53,093 nt of DNA from contig CAJNDS010002677.1 in the NCBI GenBank assembly GCA_905221605.1, positions 266,038 to 319,130 of the forward strand, written 5' to 3'. The stretch is from Symbiodinium natans (lineage: Eukaryota; Sar; Dinophyceae; Suessiales; Symbiodiniaceae). This document shows, one piece after another, positions 31,990 to 41,228 of this stretch. How positions within the stretch are numbered: position 1 is the first letter of the stretch; each line of letters begins with the position of its first letter. The notes below the pieces were generated by a model, which worked only from the letters and a program-made list of their open reading frames with translations, ran no database searches and had not been told where the DNA came from. Both the position numbers and the translations under genes were made by a program.

Positions 31990-32050
31990 GCCAAGGTCTT
32001 CCCGACCGTGGTGACCTATGGAGCTGCGATCAGCGCATGCGACAAGGGCA
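31990..32050 (+). pseudogene. PPR motif fragment 7, exon-like
   Basis: After the acceptor CATTGCAG the frame reads AKVFPTVVTYGAAISACDKG, a near-perfect PPR first helix. It ends at GACAAGG, a place where a donor could lie. The bases after it resemble 31,862-31,905 (AAGGGC, CAGCACCT, TGC), and a second CATTGCAG/GCCAAG junction occurs at 32,277-32,290, followed by a more decayed copy. The pattern suggests one exon-intron unit duplicated several times. Confidence 0.6.
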
Positions 32051-32419
32051 GTCAGCACCTTTGCAGATCTTAGCTTGTAAGGACATGGGCTCCAAGTTTT
32101 GAGGGTCTGAACTACTGCGGTGCGAGCGGCCCCAAAAAAATGAAGAGAAACCCTGGCCCAGGTGGCAACTCGGCTTGAGCCTGTTGCAGCTCATGAACCG
32201 CCGCTGCTCCTTTGCATTTTGACCCCTGACATCTTGCAGCATTGTGCCTGCTCTGAGCATGTGGCACCAAAGCTTCATTGCAGGCCAAGTGCCTCCAGAT
32301 CGCGTTTGTTGCTTGGCACTTTCAGCTATGGAATCGCAGTGCCGCTTTTTTCCTTTCTAGGGATCTTAACTTCAGGAGCTCTTCTGCCTGTTTGATGAGC
32401 TGGGAAGCTCCCCGCCAGA

Positions 32420-32488
32420 GGCGTTAGCTCTGCGGTTGCAGCCTGCGGCCGGGCCTTGCGCTGGGACCATGCCCTAGACGCATGGACG
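32420..32488 (+). pseudogene. PPR motif fragment 8
   Basis: GVSSAVAACGRALRWDHALD: end of the first helix (S-A-V-A-A-C) and second helix (RW-x-HAL) of one PPR. Confidence 0.55.
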
Positions 32489-33151
32489 AAGAGGGGTGCT
32501 CAGGGGAATGTAGGTCTTCGGTCAAGGTGCGAACTGCGCGGGCGCAGACAAACTCTGTCTCTGCAAGTTTCAAATTTCAAGGTCCGGAAAGGATACGAAA
32601 GCCCTCGAAGGAATCTGCAACCTTGCGATCAGAAGAGTTGAATGAACCACGTATGCGCCACAATCTCGAGTTGGCTCCCTGAACAAGAGAGTGTGCCCCC
32701 GATGTGCTACAATTTTCGCTTAGGCTTAGTAGGTCTTGTGAGCGGACTTTGTGGCAAGCTCAGCCCGAGACCAAGGCGCTCGTCTCCAGCTCGCCAGCGA
32801 TGCAGCTGGTATCTGCAGCTTTGCTGATCTTTGTTTGGGCTTGGACCTAGTATTCAACCAACGACTGGAACCCGAGGCATAGCAGAAGCCAAATCAGGGC
32901 TGATGTGATAGGTGCGATTTCGTATTGTGGTTTCTGTAAGCTTGCATGGGTTCCTCAGGTTGTTGGTTTATCCTGGTCACTGGGATTTGTTCGTGCAAAG
33001 CCGTATGTCAGCAATATGCTTGAGACGGCGTCTGCCACGCAAGCCGATTGGGCAGCAGATCCTGGCAGAGTTACACAGGATAGATTTCGGTTCCTTTTGA
33101 TCCTTTTGCTTTGAGGGCAAGTTTTTTCCCTGCATGCTTTCGAAGTTCAGT

Positions 33152-33254
33152 CCGGGAGACAGCTTTCCCAAGGATTTCGTCAGCTGGAGTTCTGTGGTTG
33201 CTGCATGCGCGAGTGCATTTAGCTGGTCCGAGGCCTGTCGTATTTCCCTGCTCC
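33152..33254 (+). pseudogene. PPR motif fragment 9
   Basis: After the acceptor GTTCAG the frame gives PGDSFPKDFVSWSSVVAACA, then SAFSWSEACRIS. Both helices of one PPR are recognisable (DFVSWSSVVAAC; WSEA). Confidence 0.55.
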
Positions 33255-33900
33255 CTTGGGATTGTGCTTTCCGTGGGAATGCAGGATTGCACGATGTGTT
33301 CCAATCGGAAGAGGGGAGCAAAACTTGAGGATGTCTAGCCTGTGCCCCTGAGTCAAGCCTCGAGTCAGAAATCAGCCTGGATACCCCCTTGTGTGGGTGT
33401 TTTTATTCCGGGGCTAGTGAATCTACTGAGTGCCCGTTAACCTCTCTTGGCATCACTCAAACCATGATCCCATGCCATGCCCTTTCGGCAGGCCCTTTCT
33501 TTGGCATTGACACTTCGTGATGAGGCCGGACTAGGCTTATTGCGCATGATGATATCAGAAAGAGGGCTTCAATGCCTGGCGTCAAACCAAGTCCGGACAT
33601 GATGCGTGTGTCAAGTGAAGAGCTGAAAGCCACGCAAGAACCCCAAATCGAGCGCCTCGGCTTGCGTCGTCTGCAGCTCCTTAGATGGCAAACCCTCATA
33701 ACCTGGCCAGGCACCTGAGGGTTTTGCTCCGAACGGTGCCTTCGCCGCATTTTTTTTGGAGTGGCAAACTCGACTGCTTCTGCTGGGAGGGCACGCCGAA
33801 ACGGCCAAAGTCTGGGTACCCCCTAGCCACGGGTCCTTGCATTGCATACCGGGCATCGTGCATCGTGCACATGAGAGAGATGCTGGAGATACGTTGACCT

Positions 33901-34263
33901 ATGTGGACCTCATACCGGCATGGGCCTCCTGTGGATTGCAGTGGTGATCCAAAGGAATTCTGTGGGGTGGCATCCTGGGCGCGATGGCTCGGGCAAGACA
34001 GGACATCGCTGCATTCTGCGTGCAGCGCGTGCTTGGAGGTAGCAAAGGGCTATCACATATTTCTCATGGTCCAGGGCTCGCCAGCCATGGTTCTTGCCCA
34101 GTATCTCCCCTCGTTTCAGGACACTTCAGAGCTCGCGGAGCATCTCCGCAGCGACTGGGGTGCCAGAACTGCTTTGCAGGCAGAAGTGGTGGACCAGGCC
34201 GCATGGCACGCGAATAGATACCTTGAGTGTCGGCGCTTCACTGTCCCACGGCTTTCAAAGTAG
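33901..34263 (+). CDS. Possible 3' exon of unknown protein
   Basis: The last part of this frame, DTSELAEHLRSDWGARTALQ, then AEVVDQAAWHANRYLECRRF and a TAG, looks like a protein C-terminus preceded by AG acceptors (TTTCAG, CTTGCCCAG). No family recognised. It follows the PPR trail on the same strand, so it could be its last exon. Confidence 0.28.
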   Translation: MWTSYRHGPPVDCSGDPKEFCGVASWARWLGQDRTSLHSACSACLEVAKGYHIFLMVQGSPAMVLAQYLPSFQDTSELAEHLRSDWGARTALQAEVVDQAAWHANRYLECRRFTVPRLSK

Positions 34264-34614
34264 GAGCTCACAATGACTTGGAGGTATCTTTTCAGAACTT
34301 TTAGGGGACGGTGCAGTGAACACAGTCGCTCGCATTTGAGGTTGTGGCGCATGGACATGCTGGGAAAGCATTCGTGCATGCTGTGAAGCAGATGCAAAGC
34401 AGATGCAAAGCCATGCACTGCTATGAAATACCTATATGAAAGCCAACCCCCCGAGCTAAGGAGGAATTGGGCGAAGGCAGGCGGAGCCGAGTAGCGCGCT
34501 GGCCTTGTCATCATGACTTCCTGTGATATATGTATAATATTGAATGGCTGCCGCCAGTGCCGCCGACCCCCGAGCCATCCAGTAGCCATATATATATATA
34601 TATATATATATGCT

Positions 34615-34648
34615 ACCCCCCCCCCCCAGCGACCTACCCTTTTTAGGC
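34615..34648 (+). repeat. Terminal inverted repeat, left
   Basis: CTAC, a C run, AGCGACCTACCCTTTTTAGG. Inverted partner at 36,702-36,733. Confidence 0.7.
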
Positions 34649-34839
34649 CTTTTTAGGCCTTTTTAACAAAAAACAAGAAATAAGGCCCAAAAGTCGCGTA
34701 GTTAATCACCAAGTAATGAAGGACAGTTACTGGGACACCCACCTCACAGACCCCGATAAGCCAGCATTGGAAGAATCTACATTTTGAATCTGAAGCGGAC
34801 AATGCTGTTTTTAGATGTTTAGATCAGTGTTTTTCTATG

Positions 34840-35590
34840 CAAATTGTGCGTTTCAAGGGCAATTAATGTTTTGTTGAGCAACTAACTTATTTATACAATT
34901 GTGTTTGTACGAGGCAAAGTATTAATCAAATAGTGAAACATTTTTCTTGCTTCTATGCGAATTTAGCACCTAGAGCAATTATTAAGCAAAGAGCCCAATT
35001 TGACTCAAGTGAATACTATTTAAAGGAGCATACTCAACCAAGATACGAAATAAACACCATTCTCAACCAAAAATGGCAAAGTGTGCGTTTAAAGTGCAAA
35101 TACTGTATTTATACAATTGTGTTTGTACTAGGCAAAGCATGCTCTCTGAAAAGTCCACTGAAATACCTTATGTTTATATATTCATGAATCGTTTTTATTT
35201 TTGAAAAAATCATTTTATGCGAATTTAGCTACTAGAGTAATGATTAAGCAAATAGCCCAATTTGACTGAAGTGAATACCATTTAAAAGACCATACTCAAC
35301 CAAAATACGAAAGAAGCACCATATTCAACCAAAATATGGCAAAGTGTGGTTTAAAGGGCAAATAGTGCTTTGTTGAGCGACTAATGCATTGAAACAGTTG
35401 TGTTTATACCATGCAAAGTATTATTGAAGTACTATCTGCAAAGTCAAATGAAACACCTTATGTTTACATATTCATGAAACAATTTTTTTGAAGTATTCAT
35501 TCTATGCGAATTTAACTACTAGAGGAATTTGACTCAAGTGAATACTATTTAAAGGACCATACTCAACCAAATACGAAATAAACACTTGCG
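34840..35590 (+). repeat. Tandem repeat of about 265-290 bp
   Basis: Two full and two partial copies. Landmark TATGCGAATTTAGC occurs near 34,955, 35,218 and 35,506, followed each time by AATTTGACTCAAGTGAATAC and ACCATACTCAACCAA-type words. Open frames in it are AT-rich artefacts. Confidence 0.75.
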
Positions 35591-36285
35591 GAAATGGAAA
35601 CGGTTCTACCTACATAACAATGAGACACAGATTGCTGAAGTATTCACTAAAGACCACTTATATACTATGTCTGAAAAGCACAATTTGCATGCGCAAGCTT
35701 AAAAATGCACAATAATGGAAATAGAAGCGGATCTACTTACATAATGATGAAACAAAGATGTCTGAAGTATTCAGTAAAGACCACATATATACTATGCTTG
35801 AAAAAGGCAACTTGCACAATCAGGCTTAAAAAATGCACAAGAATCCTAGAAAAGTACTTTGTGAAGGCCATGCACAAGCAATTTCACAAATACAAAAAAA
35901 CATCCAAAAGCGCAAGCTTTTCAGGAGAATCTCTGGTAAAGTTTGGATTATAGGGTTTTGGGGTATTCCTGGACGAGTAGGAGTCACTTTTTAAGCAAAC
36001 AATTCTAAGCAATAAATGCTTTTTCTCAAGACAAGTATTGCAAATGCTGCTTCTAGATAATTAATCGCATTTACCAGGCAAATATTATCCATGCGAATTG
36101 AGCTACCAGAGCACCAAGTAATGGCTGAATAAGGTCTACTACACTTGAGTACAACCAAAAGATGCACTAAACACTAGCGGCTCTACTTACATAATAACGA
36201 AACAAATAGTTCTGAAGCACTAGAAAGACCACTTGTATACTATTTCTGAAAAGCACAATTAGCGTAAGCACACTTAACAATGCGT
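35590..36285 (+). repeat. Second repeat family of about 120 bp
   Basis: Copies at 35,590-35,712, 35,715-35,835 and, separated, about 36,165-36,280. Shared words in order: CTACTTACATAAT, CTGAAGTATTCA, AAAGACCAC, TATACTAT, GAAAAGCACAATT. Confidence 0.65.
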
Positions 36286-36304
36286 AGTTGTTGCCTCGTG
36301 ACCG

Positions 36305-36598
36305 TGAAGGCGAGCTAAAAAGCCAAAATACCAAAACCAAAAAACCAAAAAAACCAAAACCAAAAAAACCAAAAAAACCAAAACCAAGAAAACCAAAAAT
36401 ACCAAAAAAACCAATTTTCCGGGACTCTCAGGAAATCCCTATGAGGCTTCTCCAAGAGTCCCGGAAAATTGTGTTTTTTGGTATTTTTGTTTTTTTTGGT
36501 TTTTTTGGTTTTGGTTTTTTTGGTTTTGGTTTTTTTGGGTTTTTTTGGTTTTGGTTTTTTGTTTTTTTTGGTTTTGGTATTTTTGGTTTTTCTACTGT
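36305..36598. repeat. Large foldback with ACCAAAA arms
   Basis: The left arm is a run of ACCAAAA/ACCAAAAAAA and the right arm its complement TTTTGGT. The central arms are perfect over 17 bp (CAATTTTCCGGGACTCT at 36,412-36,428; inverse at 36,455-36,471) around a 26-nt loop. It can fold into a hairpin of about 290 nt. Confidence 0.8.
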
Positions 36599-36701
36599 CC
36601 CGTGTATGCGATTTTAGTTGTATTTTAGTCTACGCCCTAGGAAATACGCTATATTGCACACCGAGTTTGCTTGCAGTGCAGCTGGGTGACTTGAGACAAG
36701 G

Positions 36702-36733
36702 CGAAAAAGGGTAGGTCACTGGGGGGGGGGTAC
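36702..36733 (-). repeat. Terminal inverted repeat, right
   Basis: Inverted partner of 34,615-34,648, then TACCATATAT leading into (TA)n. Confidence 0.7.
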
Positions 36734-36934
36734 CATATATATATATATATATATGTATAGAAGGCACGAGCAAGGAGCCCCTGTCACGGCCAGGCTTTTC
36801 TGGAAACAGCAGCAACACAGGTCAGCACAGGTAAGCGCTGTTACGGTGAAACGCCTGGAAAAAGCGCTGGAGCCGGCTCTGCCAGCACTGTTGCTCTGCA
36901 TGAAGGTATTTACGGACTTTACAGTTTCGGTTTA

Positions 36935-37018
36935 GGTTGGAGGCTTTTAAGGTTTGCGTTTAGGGTTTAGGCTTTCGGGTTTAGGGTTTAGGATTGAGGG
37001 TTTAGGGTATCGAGTTTA
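36935..37018 (+). repeat. Second interstitial telomere-like tract
   Basis: About ten imperfect TTTAGGG-like units (GTTTAGGGTTTAGG, GGGTTTAGGG) just outside the AT-rich element. Confidence 0.75.
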
Positions 37019-37756
37019 GTGCGGCCGCCGCGAGGACTTGCGGCGCCGCTGCAGGTGACCTGGCATGATAGGAATGCTAAGCCCTGGCAAGGCTCCAGAC
37101 ACCTCAGGTCGCTGGTTGTATCTTTTGAGGAAGACGGGGTAGCCGTTTGAGCTTCACGTGTTCGAGGCCCAAGTGCTATCCCAATTTTGAAACAGTTCCT
37201 ACGCTTTCCTGCAAGATGCAGTCTCCGCCTACAGCCAGATCCCTCTTAAAAAAAAAATTGGTCGTCGTCGAGCGGGTTGAATCAACATAGACGTACCTCG
37301 CCTGTTTCTTGCAGGCTTGATTCGTGCTTGCCGCTGCAGTTGCAGCAGCGCTGCAACCAGTGGTACAGACCTGTGCCCAGCTGCCGCCTTGGCGACAAGT
37401 TCTCTATTCCAATCTGACAGACGCGTCTGCCTGCTTTGCATGCTAGGTACCCGAAACCTCACCCTGCAATCATTACACATCCGGATCGCAACAGCCTTAC
37501 TTTCCAAATAGCACTTCTTGCTTCTCATTCACACTTGGCCGGCAGATAAATTAAAATGGAGGGCCTATTTTTTTGGGTCTTTTTTTTTTTTTGGGCCTTT
37601 TTTTTTTTTTTTTTTCGATTTTCTTGGTTTTTCCTAAGAAAACCACCATTCCCTCCATATTTTTAAAGGATTTGATGCATTTTCGTGGTTTTTGGTACGA
37701 AAAACAGTAATTTCTCTGTGGTTTCATAGGAAAGCGTTATTTCTGGTACGTTTTAG

Positions 37757-37920
37757 AAGGAAAGAAGGAAAGAAAGGAAGGAAGGAAGGATGAAAGAAAG
37801 GAAGAAAACAAGGAAGGAAGGAAGGAAGGAAGGAAGAAAGGAGGGAAGGAAGAAAGGAAGGAAACAAGGAAGGAAGAAAGGAAGGAAGAAAGGAAGGAAG
37901 CAAGGAAGGAAGAAAGGAAG
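37757..37920. repeat. GGAA microsatellite
   Basis: (AAGG)n with interruptions, directly before the tandem array. Confidence 0.85.
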
Positions 37921-39770
37921 CGTGCTTCGAAGCCCAAGAAACTAGTTGAAAAACATCGTGTGAGCATTGTGTTTGCAAATGGGGGGGGCTGCGCCCCCCC
38001 CAACCCCCCCGCTTTTTTTGTTTTTTTTTTAAGCCGTGCAGAGCGTGCGTGCTTCAAAGCCCAAGAAACTTGTTGACACCCATCATGTGAGCAGGGTGTT
38101 TGCAAATGGTGGGGGGGGCTGCACCCCCCCCAACCCCCCGCTTCTTTTAAGCCGTACCAAGCGTGCTTCAAAGCCCAAGAAACTAGTGGAAAAACATCGT
38201 GTGAGCATTGTGTTTGCAAATTGGGGGGGGGGCTGGCGCCCCCCGCTTTTTTTAAGCTGTGCAGAGCGTGCTTCAAAGCCCAAGAAACTTGTTGACACCC
38301 ATCATGTGAGCATGGTGTTTGCAAATGGGGGGGGGCTGCGCCCCCCCCCAACCCCCCACCGCTTCTTTTAAGCCGTACCAAGCGTGCTTCAAAGCCCAAG
38401 AAACTAGTTGAAAAACATCGTGTGAGCATTGTGTTTGCAAATGGGGGGGGCTGCGCCCCCCCCAACCCCCCCGCTTTTTTTAAGCCGTGCAGAGCGTGCT
38501 TCAAAGCCCAAGAAACTTGTTGACACCCATCATGTGAGCAGGGTGTTTGCAAATGGGGGGAGGCTGCGCCCCCCCCAACCCCCCCCGCTTCTTTTAAGCC
38601 GTACCAAGCGTGCTTCCCAACCCAAGAAACTAGTTGAAAAACATCGTGTGAGCATTGCAAATGGGGGGGGCTGCGCCCCCCCCAACCCCCCCGCTTCTTT
38701 TAAGCTGTACCAAGCGTGCTTCAAAGCCCAAGAAACTAGTTGAAAAACATCGTGTGTGCATTGTGTTTGCAAATGGGGGGGGGCTGCGCCCCCCCCAACC
38801 CCCCCGCTTTTTTTAAGCCGTGCAGAGCGTGCTTCAAAGCCCAAGAAATTTGTTGACACCCATCATGTGAGCAGGGTGTTTGCAAATGGGGGGGGGGGGC
38901 TGCGCCCCCCCAACCCCCCCCCCGCTTCTGTTAAGCCGTACCAAGCGTGCTTCAAAGCCCGAGAAACTAGTTGAAAAAAAAGTATGAATCCGATGAAAAT
39001 ATAGAGGGAATGATAGAAACCAAGAAAACGAACCAAATAGGGTTTTCCCTAGGACAAACTAAGGAAAAGCAACGTGCGCTTTGACGTTTGACGAAATCCG
39101 TCCAAAATGTAATCAGAAGAGGGTTTCCTTAGGAAAAACCAACGAAAACCTCGTTTTTTTTTCAAGCCGTGCAGAGCGTGCTTCAAAGCCCAAGAAACTT
39201 GTTGACGCCCGTCATGTGAGCAGGGTGTTTGCAAATGGGGGGGGGGGAGAGGTGTTTTCCCCCAACCCCCCCCGCTTCTTTTAAGTCGTACCAAGCGTGC
39301 TTCAAAGCCCAAGAAACTAGTTGAAAAGCATCGTGTGAGCATTGTGTTTGCAAATGGGGGGGGCTGCGCCCCCCCCAACCCCCCCGCTTTTTTTTGTTTT
39401 TTAAGCCGTGCAGAGCGCGCTTCAAAGCCCAAGAAACTTGTTGACACCCATCATGTGAGCAGGGTGTTTGCAAATGGGGGGTGGCTGCGCCCCCCCCCAA
39501 CCCCCCCTGCTTCTTTTAAGCCGTACCAAGCGTGCTTCCCAACCCAAGAAACTAGTTGAAAAACATCGTGTGAGCATTGCAAATGGGGGGGGCTGCGCCC
39601 CCCCCAACCCCCCCGCTTCTTTTAAGCTGTACCAAGCGTGCTTCAAAGCCCAAGAAACTAGTTGAAAAACATCGTGTGTGCATTGTGTTTGCAAATGGGG
39701 GGGGCTGCGCCCCCCCCAACCCCCCCGCTTTTTTTAAGCCGTGCAGAGCGTGCTTCAACCTAAGGGAAAT
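37921..39770. repeat. Alternating tandem array of about 117 bp with G/C hairpins
   Basis: About 15-16 copies. Each contains GCTTCAAAGCCCAAGAAAC, then a variable core, TTTGCAAATGG, a G run with CTGCG and a C run (self-complementary), AACCCCCCCGCTT and AAGCCGT. Two versions mostly alternate: A has ACTAGTTGAAAAACATCGTG, B has ACTTGTTGACACCCATCATG. The array is interrupted at 38,985-39,155 by a spacer related to the element ends (GACGAAATCCGTCCAAAATG). Because the unit is close to 39 codons, several frames stay open; these are not genes. Confidence 0.85.
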
Positions 39771-40404
39771 TACAGGAAATCCGTCCAAAATGTAAAAAAA
39801 TAGGTTTTCCCTATGAAAAACCAACGAAAACCTCAGGGAAATGACAGAAAATCCGTCCAAAATGTAAGGAAAGTAGGGTTTTTCCTAGAGAAAACCAAGG
39901 AAATCGACCAAAAAAAAGGCCCCCCCCCCAAAAAAAAAAAAAAAGACCCAAAAAAAAACTCCACCCAATTAAAATCGATAACTGCTTGCAGGCAGGGCAG
40001 AGTAGGCGACGAGGCGGTTTGGTGAAGCAAAAGTGCTCTCTACTTTACTTGTCGCTTGTAGTCTGCTACTGCTCGCTACCAGCCTCGGAAGAACATGCGC
40101 TAACTGGAGTCCCAAATGTACTCCTCGACTAGTCCGGCAGCATGGCTCCAGAGACGATGAGCTAGTAGAAAAAAAACGCAAACAAGAGTTACTGGTGTCG
40201 TCTGCTACTGTTCGCCAGCAGATTCGGAAAAAACATGCGAAAGTGAAGTCCCAGATGTAGGCCTCTACTGGTTAGGCGCCATGGCTCCGAGAACGAAATC
40301 CACGCACGTCGCCTTCAGAACTTGGTTGACTGCCGCGCGTGCAGGGGGCCCTCTCAACAGGTGGCCTCGTCTTGCGCGGGAAACACACAGAGCCGCTTGA
40401 CTGT

Positions 40405-40930
40405 ATGCAGGCTTGCGCTTTGCCATGTTGCTGCTACGCCGTGCCCTGCAGGTCGCCAGAGCCTGTCTGAAGGCAAGAAGCTGGAAGATGGTCCGCCGCG
40501 TCGCTGCCTGGCACTTCCGCCAGCTCTCCGGAAACGTGCCTGCTGTGCCTTCACTTACTTATTGACACTCAACCCCAAACTGCTGTCGTGAGCTCTGTGC
40601 AGCTGAGGCTGTCCTTGCCACATACTTCCTCTGCCGCTGGGGCTGCCGGCTGCCGCCTGCAGATTCTGCCAGTACGAGTAGAGTCCTCCAGATCCTCCAC
40701 TGTCCGAATGCTTTTCTGTCCTGGAAGGGAGGCAAGTACACATTCGCCGATGCCGTCGATGGATCCTTCTGCCATGCTCTCGACAAACACGTGGACCGCG
40801 ACGCACTCACAGCTGCCTTGAACGATATCCAAAACACACCTGCTTTTTCTGCAATGCCCGTGACAGAACAAGTCGGCCTTTTCCTCCTAGCCACCTATCT
40901 TCGAAGCGCCGCGCGGCTCGACTGCAGAAG
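40405..40930 (+). CDS. Unrecognised gene C, first exon-like frames
   Basis: One frame runs from about 40,405, with ATG at 40,425, to beyond 40,920 with a single in-frame TGA at 40,563. Before the TGA it reads LRRALQVARACLKARSWKMV; after it, CAAEAVLATYFLCRWGCRLP, then SWKGGKYTFADAVDG, DRDALTAALNDIQNTPAFSA and TEQVGLFLLATYLRS. The stop can be removed by a 57-nt intron, 40,536-40,592 (GTGCCT to CGTGAG, phase 0), short for any eukaryote. Composition and helix patterns are protein-like and differ from neighbouring repeats. Family not recognised. It could be a decayed gene. Confidence 0.45.
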
Positions 40931-40968
40931 CCTCCTGTTCTCACACCGTCCGACGTCCTTGCCTTCCC

Positions 40969-41093
40969 ATCCCACAGCTTGTTTGTGCGCATGCCCTGCA
41001 GGTTTGCGACCTTTACGCTGGAGACCTTCCGCAGCCGCCTTCCCACGCCCATGCCTTCTCTGCTCGTCTACACAGTCCTTACATTTCACCAGG
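40969..41093 (+). CDS. Unrecognised gene C, possible further exon
   Basis: Between acceptor CATCCCACAG and a GC donor (TCACCAG/GCATTC) a frame reads LVCAHALQVCDLYAGDLPQP, then PSHAHAFSARLHSPYISP. No family recognised. It ends at a CTGT microsatellite (41,100-41,170). Confidence 0.35.
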
Positions 41094-41228
41094 CATTCGT
41101 TCTGTCTGTCTGTCTGTCTGCCTGTCTCTCGGTCTTGTCTCTCTGTCTCTTTGTCTCTTTGTGTCTCTGTCTCCTCCGGGCCCACGGGCCCTTCTGCAGC
41201 TCGCAGCCACTTGAAGGGGGGAGGACCC

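Larger units (their letters stand above)
34588..36755. mobile_element. AT-rich element with inverted ends in (TA)n
   Basis: Both ends carry the same sequence inverted. Left: (TA)n, a C run, then AGCGACCTACCCTTTTTAGGCC. Right: GGCGAAAAAGGGTAGGTCACT, a G run, then (TA)n. The interior is strikingly AT-rich compared with the flanks and holds two families of tandem repeats plus a large foldback, but no credible transposase. It fits a non-autonomous DNA transposon inserted in or carrying TA repeats. Confidence 0.65.
37558..39968. mobile_element. Second inverted-end element, filled with a tandem array
   Basis: The left end (37,558 to about 37,720) and right end (about 39,775-39,968) are inverted copies. 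Reading inward, each has a T run with TTTTTTTGGGTC, a second T run with GGGCC or GGCC, then CGATTTTCTTGG/CGATTTCCTTGG and TTTTTCCTA/TCTAGGAAAA words. Between them lies a GGAA microsatellite and the array of about 117 bp. No transposase frame. Non-autonomous. Confidence 0.6.

Noticed and set aside
34933-35953. Frames of 82-84 codons inside the AT-rich element.
   Set aside because: They lie in tandem repeats, change between copies and show no domain. Composition alone explains them.
34588-36755. The AT-rich island as an inserted mitochondrial or plastid minicircle fragment.
   Set aside because: No cox1, cob, psbA or rRNA-like sequence is visible, and inverted ends plus tandem repeats fit a mobile element better.
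37737-38660. A 307-codon frame on the minus strand of Cys/His/Leu/Lys-rich repeats.
   Set aside because: It is the tandem array of about 117 bp read through. Equivalent frames are open on the other strand and in shifted registers, and breaks follow homopolymer length, not codon structure.
37921-39770. The alternating array as a CRISPR locus.
   Set aside because: Units of about 117 bp have no unique spacers of regular length, and the context is eukaryotic.
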